Shown here piece by piece: positions 56,451 through 64,000 of a stretch of DNA of 64,000 nt. Under the pieces are notes generated by a model, which was given only the letters and a program-made list of their open reading frames with translations, was not told the origin of the DNA and searched no databases. The translations under genes were made by a program, and so were the position numbers. How positions within the stretch are numbered: position 1 is the first letter of the stretch; each line of letters begins with the position of its first letter. The DNA is from Eopsaltria australis. Taxonomy: Eukaryota > Chordata > Aves > Passeriformes > Petroicidae. The stretch covers positions 496,001 to 560,000 of the forward strand of contig JAVTVJ010000371.1 in NCBI GenBank assembly GCA_034509425.1, written 5' to 3'.

Positions 56451-57362
56451 CTTACCCCTCATGCTCCTTCCTCACAGCACTGGAGACACTTCTGAGCTGT
56501 GTTCAACGGCAAGCAGAGTTACACTGGGCTATTCCAGGTGTAAGGTCAGCAAGGATTTCTGACTTCTACTTACTAGCAGGCACATCCACACTTTGCAAAA
56601 GAATATACTCATTGCTCCACAGGCTTCAGAGCTGATATGCTGCTCTCTGATACATATAGAAGATGGTCTCCTATATTGGCATGTTCCCCAGTCACTGACT
56701 GCCTGGGAATCAATTATTGTTATGTCAGGCAATGGTGGCTGTGGAGAACATCAGTCATGTCAAGCAAATCTTTCATCTCTCCTTTTTTTTTTAAAGGGTA
56801 TTAGAGGTTTGTATTCAAATGCTACATTTCCTTCTGGCAAGAGAAACCAAAATCCCATTCTTTCAGCCAGGAGGAGCAATGTAAGAGTGTGCCTTCTTTG
56901 TCTCTTTGTTACAAACATTTGGGCTGGAGCAAGCCAACAGGACAAAAGCCTCTTTGGCAGGAGGCACAGACAGGTGGGAGCCAAACCTGCATCCCCAGAA
57001 GCAATGCTTTTGATTTCCTGAGATAGGTGCTAGCACTACATGGGCACCTGGAGCATCTGGCTAAGCTGGGCTCCTTCTGTCTCTGCTGGAACTCAGCTGA
57101 CAAATTTTGAACTGCACCTTTAAAATAAGAACTAATGGCACAGAAAGACACAGGGTACCTCATCAGAGTCTAAATTCAGAGATATATGGCCAAACTAAGT
57201 GGAGTTTTGGCAAGTAATAATACAATTTTTTTCACAAAAAGCTGCTTTGCCCGTTGCTGCAGGAGGCTGGTGAATATGCCACTGTGGCTGTCAAAGCTGC
57301 AGGAAAAAGAAGCTTGCTAACAAAAATTAAAATGCCAAAGACAACATGTAGAGGCAAAGGCT
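56451..57362. other. Spacer between convergent PLA2 and V-set genes
   Basis: No exon is recognised on either strand. Open frames at 56593-57021 (+) and 56909-57163 (-) have no known motif. Confidence 0.5.
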
Positions 57363-57368
57363 TTTATT
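57363..57368 (-). terminator. Candidate polyadenylation signal of the V-set gene
   Basis: TTTATT on the plus strand reads AATAAA on the minus strand, about 100 bases after the tentative terminal exon acceptor at 57472. Confidence 0.45.
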
Positions 57369-57461
57369 CAGCCTAGAACTCCATTTTTTGCCTTATGGGG
57401 CATCAGAAGTTGTTCCACCTGCAGGCTTTGCATATCCCAGTGATTCCTGTAAAGCTGCACC

Positions 57462-57471
57462 TCAAGCTATG
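57462..57471 (-). CDS. Tentative last coding bases of the V-set gene
   Basis: On the minus strand a strong pyrimidine-rich acceptor (ctttccttctttctcag) precedes 57471. Joined to the membrane exon it would add only Ser-Ile-Ala and a stop (57464-57462), followed by a short 3' UTR to AATAAA. A weaker acceptor nearby (gctttacag) would instead give a 25-residue tail ending at a TGA that overlaps the signal. Both are inferences. Confidence 0.3.
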
Positions 57472-57599
57472 CTGAGAAAGAAGGAAAGGAGAGAGAATGA
57501 GTGAGCAACACGGAGTCAGCACAACACAATAAACTCATCTGAGGCTTTCTGGCAAAAAAAGAAGTTGTGAACACTTAATGTAGAGCGTTTGCAGAGGGG

Positions 57600-57866
57600 T
57601 GATGCAGTGTGGGCAGCATTAGCCTATGGAAGGGAGTGCGCTTCCCAGCAAGGGCTGGAAGATCCTTCCCGGTGGGAGAGGCAGAGCTCCCGGCGTGTCC
57701 CTGTCCCCGCCACGCTGTCCATCAGGTGGCGGCAGCGCTCCAGTGAATGGCAAGAGCAGCTCTTCCTTCAGCCCTTCAGGGAGGGGATTTTCTTTATCAG
57801 GCCGAGCGAGATTTTTGGGCGCCAGGAGAAGAGGTGCAAAGAGACGTGCAAAGAGGTGCACGTCTC
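57600..57866. other. G/C-rich island in the V-set gene's 3' intron
   Basis: This block has more G+C and CpG than its flanks, and ends in a perfect 10-bp hairpin at 57841-57866 preceded by repeats of 'gtgcaaagag'. No exon with known motif is seen. It might be a regulatory element or an unrecognised exon. Confidence 0.4.
57841..57866. repeat. Perfect 10-bp inverted repeat, 6-bp loop
   Basis: The arms gagacgtgca (57841-57850) and tgcacgtctc (57857-57866) are exact reverse complements around aagagg. Both arms contain ACGTG/CACGT cores, the E-box-like site recognised by some bHLH factors. Confidence 0.85.
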
Positions 57867-58547
57867 CTCACTGACTGCAAAAAGTCAGCTGAGCTCGCTC
57901 TGAAATGCATACCACATCTTGGCTTGCTCAAAAGGGGAACTAAACTTGTTTCAAAATGCAGTGTCAGTCTCCCCAGATTAGACCAGTTGATAGAACAGAA
58001 AAAAGCAGGCCAGCTTTTGGGTACATCAGCCTCTTATTGGGGCAGTTCTTTGGCTCATGTGTGCTGAAAATGTCTGGTTTTCCCAACATTATCAGCTGAT
58101 CTAATAGAAGATAAATCTTTAAGAAGGGCTTTAGAAACCACACCTCACACACCTAAGCCATCACAGGCTTTCTGTACACAAGCACTGCAAGAATACAGAT
58201 GCAAGCATGAAGTTGGCAGGAGGAAGAATCATCCTTCAGCATAAACGTAAAAGAACTGAATGAGTCCTTGGTCTTTGTTAAAAGAAGCTGCAGCATCTCA
58301 TTGAAAAACTTTTAGTCGAAAGTGGCTATTAAAGAAGATCTTGTTTTTTCTTTATAACTAACTCATTAGGGCCATTGGTGAAGCCCTTCCAAACATGAAC
58401 AGAAATCTATTTTAAAAACTGATGGAACATAGAACTAGCTCTGTTAGAGTTTCATCACACTGCTCATTTCCTGAACCTGATCCCATTCCCATGTCTGACC
58501 AGAGGTAAGTAAATGCCTAATTCCTCTTTCAGTTAAAACACAGGTAC

Positions 58548-58689
58548 CTTTGGGGAGACTCTTGTCTCACGCAGAGGCTGCACTTCCTCAGCTGCGGGGT
58601 TAAAACAATGACCAGAACCACGATGCCTCCAATGCCAGCTGCCACAACCCCAATGATTGTTCCAATGGATTCTTCTATACCAAACAAGC
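58548..58689 (-). CDS. Transmembrane and tail exon of the V-set gene
   Basis: The acceptor is ctttctcccccag before 58689 and the donor aaag|gtacct after 58548. It encodes LFGIEESIG, a 20-22 residue hydrophobic helix and a short basic, cysteine-containing tail (KCSLC may be palmitoylated). Without splicing the frame would end after RYLCFN at 58529. Confidence 0.75.
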
Positions 58690-60702
58690 CTGGGGGAGAA
58701 AGGAGGGCAGAGAGAGTAACATAAGGTGTTTTCCAGACAACTAGATGCAATGCAGCCAGCATCTTTTCTGCAGTGGCTGCAGAGGAAGCTGCTTACTATG
58801 ATCATGCTGATATCTTGTCTGACATGAAATCCCTTCGGCATGGGAGAGTAACTTGCATACACAGCCACTGATTTTTTTAATCCCTATGCAGGAATTCCCA
58901 AGCAGCATTCCTAAGCTGCTATACTGTCTGGGGCTTTAGAGACAGGGCAGCCCCATCGCCCCAGCAACCTCCCTCAACAGCTAGACACTATGGGATGGCA
59001 AAAGAAGCTGCTGCTTGGATAACGGGACTCAGGCCTGTATGCTTTATTTTCAAAAGGAAAAAAATTACTCTGACAACTTTGAGAAAGCCATCAATCTCCC
59101 TGTCTGCTTCCAAGGGAGACAGCACCAGAGAGCAGAGAGAGCTCCACTGAAGTCTTTTCTCTGACCGGTTGCTGTTGGGATTGTTGCATGGCAGAGATGC
59201 CATAGTGCTGAAATTATACATTTCATCATCTCAGGAACACAGAAAGGCAATTATGCTGGTCAGAGTGCAGACATTTCAAGAGTAACCTGTGCTACTGAGA
59301 CTACGAGATCAAGCCAACAGGAGACCTCATTAGACACACGACCAAGCTCTTGCAGAGGGGCACAGTTTGCTTCCCTTAGTGTTACAGTTTAAACTGAGTA
59401 GTTTTATAAAAATTAGTAACTCCGGCTCAAAAGGCCAAAGGCTTAGTGTCTTGGTGAGATAGAAGCTTTGGTAATGAAAAAGAGGAAAATGGCACCTGCA
59501 TAATTTACTCTTGACACAGAAGGAGGTATTTTTTGTTAATTAGATAATAAGATAATAACCCTTCTAATGTGTTGACTTTTTGGGGCTGGAATCTGTTTAG
59601 CCTACATAAAAGGAAAGTCTGACATTTCCAGCTGCTACAGACATAGCAAGTTACCTCTTTGCTTAATATGCCTAGTGTCTATCTGTGAGGCTAAGAAAAC
59701 ATAGCATGGCACTTTTAATGCTACTTTCATTTTAATGTGTGTGAAGTTAATCAGAAATTATATAACAATCATATTACACATGATCCTCGTGATTATTGTG
59801 GGATTACTTATGTCATTCAGAATTAAGGAATGACTATGCAAGTTAGGGGGTTGGAGAGAAATAACATAAAAAAAGAGGTCTAGAGCTGCTCCTTGAGATG
59901 GTACCTTGTCACCTGTCACTCGTGGGGGCTCTGCCAGACCTGTGAGTACAAGGGGAACTTGTCTGACTGTTTCATGCATTGCAGTGAGACTTTATTTTAA
60001 TGGATAATATTATTCCTTCTTTTCGTGGTGTAAATGTTCCTCCTTATAATAATACCTGTGATTGTTTATAGAGACAAGCTAATGAATTTTAGCTGGCCAT
60101 ACAAAAATAACAAAAAGTTCTACAGAGCAATTACATTCCATGACACCAGGCCCTTAATGCCAGAGGCCAAACAGGCCAACTTCCCTGCTTCTGCAAGTGT
60201 GCAGACCAGCTTTGGAGGAAAAATGAGGAGAAAAAATGTAAATAACTCCAAGTATTACCCAGAGCCCTCCTGATCCTGAGCTTTGTGCCATCTCCAGTCA
60301 CCACCTTCCCGTCCGGAAGTGTAACCTCACAGAAATAAATACCATGGTCACTGGTTGTCACATTGAGGATAATCAGGGAAACATCCCCTTGGGACAAGTC
60401 TCCACTCATGAAGATCCTGGAGTTATTTGGCAAGATGGTCACATTATTTTCCAGCAGGTCCATCTGCCCCTTTTCATCTTCTTTGTACCACTTCACCATC
60501 AGGTCGGTCAGGGAGGGACGCTGCGGACTGTTAAGATGACAGTTCAAGACCACAGTTTCACCCTCTTTGGCTTTCTCCTTGGCTGGTGTTTGAGTCACCA
60601 AAAGGTTCCATGGCTCAGGAGTCAACAACAAAGGCTGTGCTGTCACAAGAGTTACAGATGCTGCATTCTCCTTGCTTGCACTTCCACCAGTAGCTCCTAC
60701 AT
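58548..60702 (-). CDS. V-set immunoglobulin-like membrane protein (partial model)
   Basis: Likely type I cell-surface receptor or ligand of the immunoglobulin superfamily. Two exons are clear: 60702-60259 (V-set domain, phase 1-1, the classic Ig exon phase) and 58689-58548 (membrane exon, phase 1-2). The V domain shows the B-strand cysteine in TVVLNC, the tryptophan in VKWYKE, and the F-strand DHGIYFCEV. Sequons are NVT (two) and NNS. A J-like GDGTKL G-strand closes the domain. The membrane segment TIIGVVAAGIGGIVVLVIVL has no charged residue, so it is not an obvious adaptor-coupled receptor. The tail RKCSLCVRQESPQ lacks ITIM or ITAM. The signal-peptide exon, which must end in phase 1 upstream of 60702, was not found. 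NKp30 (NCR3)-like is my best guess; I do not recognise the gene. Confidence 0.72.
58690..60258 (-). other. Intron between V-set and membrane exons
   Basis: This 1.57-kb stretch shows no further Ig-type exon, so the protein appears to have a single Ig domain. Confidence 0.6.
60259..60702 (-). CDS. V-set exon
   Basis: The acceptor on the minus strand is ccctggtacag before 60702 and the donor is ctgg|gtaata after 60259. The 444 bases encode about 35 residues of linker (DVGATGGS through LLLTPEPW), then a complete V-set domain with both canonical cysteines and the GDGTKLRI end strand. The frame is open throughout. Confidence 0.8.
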
Positions 60703-63700
60703 CTGTACCAGGGAAGAGGGAGAAGAGGACAGCTGAGGGTGATAGGATGATAAATGCTCCTGCTGCTCCTGGCCTCTAACCAGCACAAAGAATGGCTCCT
60801 GGAATTAGCACTTGAGGACAGTCACCATTATGATGATAGGCATTTTCTTCCTAGTTCCTGCTTAGATTATGTTCTTGTGTACAGACAGGTCTTTTCCTGA
60901 ATATCAGCTCCTTTCTACTGCCACACTAGAGGAAGGAAGATCAATGCCATTGTCTAGGGGCTTTGGGTGAAATTTAGAGTCTAGTCAGCCACATTTCCAT
61001 CTGCAACACTAACCTCTTTCTTCCCACCCAAAAAACTCTCAGGGCCTCATGTTCCTGCCTCAACTGCTTTTGAGGCAAAGCAAAAAATGCATGTACATAC
61101 ACTGGCAGTTCTGTTTTGGCAATGCCACTGCCTGCATCCCAAAGCATAATGTGATTCTTAGAATTTTTGGCATGCAATTTCAGTTACAGGATAGGAAATC
61201 TTGAAATCATGGGAAGAATCTCCATTACCAGAGACTGAACCCCTAGCAGATCCTACCAGCAGTCTGGGGGACAGAACATCAGCCTTGTGCATGTACTGAA
61301 GCTGAGGGTGTCAGCTATTCTCTGTGAAGGGACCATTTCCTGCTAACTTTTGTTAGAAAATCATGAACATGTCTGTGGTAGATATTTCAATCTGCCCTCT
61401 CATACTCAGGTGCTAATCACAGTATCATATCCTTGAGCTAAGAGTAGTGAGAGTGGATCTCATTTCAGGAAACAAGTCTGGGCACAGAAAATGAGAGGAA
61501 CAGCTGCTGTCTCAAAAAGAGGAAAAGAGAACCTAAAAATAAGCTTTTGCCAAGAAAGAGTTCAGACCAATTTTTTTGGAAAAGGTTCTTCTGTTGTTTT
61601 ATTTTCCTCAAGTGAAATAGTCTCTCTTTGAGCTAGTTGGAGTCCTCTCAAGGACTGCAGACTATTCCAGAGTGAAGGTCGTGATTTCCCATTGTCTTGA
61701 GTCTTTCACTGCCATCCAGAGAGTGTGAAATGCTATTGTGTGGGTCTGGTAAAGCCTCACAACGACAATAGATACTCTCTGCTCAGGAACAAATGTCTCG
61801 AGGCAATGAAAAACCAAACCCCTTTATGATCAGTTTGAGAGTTACTTGAATGGCTCCTCCAGGCATGCTTGTACACAAAAATCACAGTTGTATTCGTAGT
61901 TATTATTATTTATGACCCATATGGGAGTAGAGGATTTCTGTCAGCCAGCAGGGCCCTGTTGTTCTGGGCACCTTATAAAAGGCTGGGGTATAGAGCTTAC
62001 AGTTTAAATATGAGACAAGAGATAACTCCTGGATGCAAAAATACAGGAACTATAAACTGGCTGTGAAACTAGGCAACAACAGAGCACGCAAAAAACCTTA
62101 CGAGCTGTTTGGTGCTTTGTGCTTTTACCTCAAAGTGAAAATTTTGGCCGTAGAACTGAAACACTGGGAATTGGATGCCTGAGAATTAGGTACCCAAATA
62201 TAGTTTTGAATCTGGTGCCCTAAAATTAGTAATTCTTATTAAAGGTAGCAGGTGAGATATTATCCTTCCATTCATACGTAATCTTACCAATGAGCCCACT
62301 GGCGATTCTTGGGGAAATCTGAGGTCCAGATCTTCCCTGTCCAGTAAGATACATGTATCAAGGCAGCAGTCATAAAACTTGAAGTATCTTGGCAAGATAT
62401 TTCCTCAAAATACAAATTATGATTGAAGTAACTGACAAAGCTTAACATATTACAGTTTTTGTGCATTAAATATTCTGAAGTGATCTATTTGGTTATTTAG
62501 TAGAGTGAATTTCAGCAGTTTGATAATGAGTGCTCTTTTAAAATCTCAGTTTATTAACTGTTTTCTCCACTGGCTAACTGCTGCTTTAGCTAGTGTGTGC
62601 TACTGCTGCCTTGTTTTCAAGGAATGACCACAAAATTTCTTCTCTGCAACAACTATTGCAGCCTTGCCATACACACCCTTGTAACACAACTGTAATTTTT
62701 ATTTCTTTTAGTGACGCAAAAGATGTAATTTTTACACAGACACTTTGTGCACAGAGAATGTAACTGAGTAGGAACAATGTGCTTTGATGCTGCCTCTGTT
62801 CATCATGAATTTAATACACTTCCCCTGTCATGAAATAACTGGCCTTGTCATCTGTTTTATTCCACACCTTTGATTCAATACAAATCATGTAACTTAATTA
62901 GGAAAATCAAAACAGGAGAGGAGTAGGTTGTCTTGTTTCATCCCAGCTCTCTTTGGGGATTTCACTGAAAAGGTCCCAGCACTACTTCTAGTTTTCTCCC
63001 TTTCTTTCCTTTCTTTTTCTTTTTTAAGGCTGCAAAACTGGAACATATTAGTTCACTGGTATTAAATTACACAATGCCCTTATCATTTTGGCATCTGGGA
63101 GCATACCATGCCAAATGCTTTGCTGACTCTGCTTCAAAGCTCTTTTTAAGTCAATTGCTTCATTAGCAGAGTGATGTGTAGGTCCCTTGTCATGCGGGTT
63201 GTGGGGCTCAAGCTCGATGGGGAGGAACGAAAGGCTTTGTGGAGAAAACATTTGAGCTAGACAGGGTACAGGGAAATACAGCCCGGATGATCTTGTCTAG
63301 ACCTGGACAAACGATTAGATGATCTAATAGGTCACTGTCACATGAAGTCGTTAGTTCACCTCCAGTTTTCAGCCAGGAGGGCAGAAAGCTCTCTGGGACT
63401 CCCTGTAATGTGGCAATGTGCTCCACATTTGGCAGGACTGATAGGGCACCTATTAAAGCCCTCAGCCTCCCCTTGACGTAATCTGCAGGTTGATACTTTC
63501 CCATGTAAGGACATATCAGACCTGTAAGAGAGAAATACACAAGGCAGGCTAGAGGAGGTGGGGTGACAAAGGGAAAGAATAAAAGACAGCTGCACTCTTT
63601 CCCTGTCCTGGAGCCTCATTTAAGTCTTTGGTGACTGGAGTAAACCTGAGCAGCCCTGCAAGCTTCTTCTGCCAGCTGCCACCAGCATGGAGGAACCAAA

Positions 63701-64000
63701 ATGATGTGTGGAGGTCAGTGCAGAATTCTACCTTTCCAGTTCAGCCACCTCTCCTTTATTCACACTCAGCAGCAGCAGGAGAGGTTGAAGGCAAATGGGG
63801 TTTGATTTCCAACCCACAAAAAAATGCTCTCCTGCTGAAATTACTGTCTTTCAGATGGTTTTGTTGGCTTTAGAGCTCAGCTTCACACTCATACCATGCT
63901 GGTGCCATGAAGATGCTTTACAAGCTGTATCCAGCTCCCAGACATCTATGATTAAGGGATCAATGACTGCACATCGCTGCTCTTAATTTATATGATTTTT
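60703..64000. other. Upstream region of the V-set gene, one exon candidate
   Basis: A leader exon is expected on the minus strand, but no ATG followed by a hydrophobic stretch and a phase-1 donor is convincing. An acceptor (tttctctcttacag) before 63521 opens frames of unknown identity. Otherwise nothing is recognised. Confidence 0.45.
63208..63521 (-). other. Unassigned exon candidate, minus strand
   Basis: A strong acceptor (tatttctctcttacag) precedes 63521. One frame stays open for more than 100 codons (LICPYMGKYQPADYVKG...). Another is cysteine-rich (CRLRQ...RCPISPAKCGAHC) and stops near 63356. A possible donor (actggag|gtgaac) lies near 63355. I recognise neither translation. It may belong to the V-set gene, another gene or a repeat. 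Confidence 0.25.

Overview
The window is vertebrate nuclear DNA, most likely from a bird. It has intron-containing genes with GT/AG splice sites, a long A/T-rich intergenic background, one CpG-island promoter, and several truncated CR1 LINE fragments in both orientations, the typical avian retroelement. I found no bacterial-type operons, CRISPR arrays, rRNA or tRNA genes. The species cannot be fixed from sequence alone.

Left part (1-17 kb): about 8.8 kb without recognisable exons, then the intronless GPR15 gene on the minus strand (8894-9976, 360 aa). It is followed by about 7 kb of intergenic DNA holding old diverged repeats and one CR1 copy (about 17030-17245). That copy abuts a CpG island (about 17240-17600).

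Middle (17-26 kb): CLDND1 on the plus strand. It has a CpG-island promoter, probable 5' untranslated exons, four coding exons (21849-24282, 251 aa) and a 3' UTR ending near 25.66 kb. The divergent GPR15(-)/CLDND1(+) pair matches the order I recall from human chromosome 3q11, so the left flank probably leads towards CPOX (inference). From 26 to 44 kb I see no supported exon; this stretch holds two larger CR1 fragments, an (AAT)n microsatellite and a perfect hairpin.

Right part (44-64 kb): a complete four-exon secreted phospholipase A2 gene of group X type on the plus strand (44285-55371, 159 aa) with a TATA box. It faces, tail to tail, a minus-strand gene for a single V-set immunoglobulin-like membrane protein (exons at 60702-60259 and 58689-58548). 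The signal-peptide exon of the latter was not found. CR1 copies fill the gap between the two 3' ends. The genes do not form a pathway. GPR15, the PLA2 and the V-set protein all have plausible roles in mucosal or leukocyte biology, while CLDND1 is a broadly acting claudin-fold membrane protein. The least familiar items are the V-set gene with its J-like GxGT motif and two orphan minus-strand exon candidates near 50.1 and 63.4 kb.
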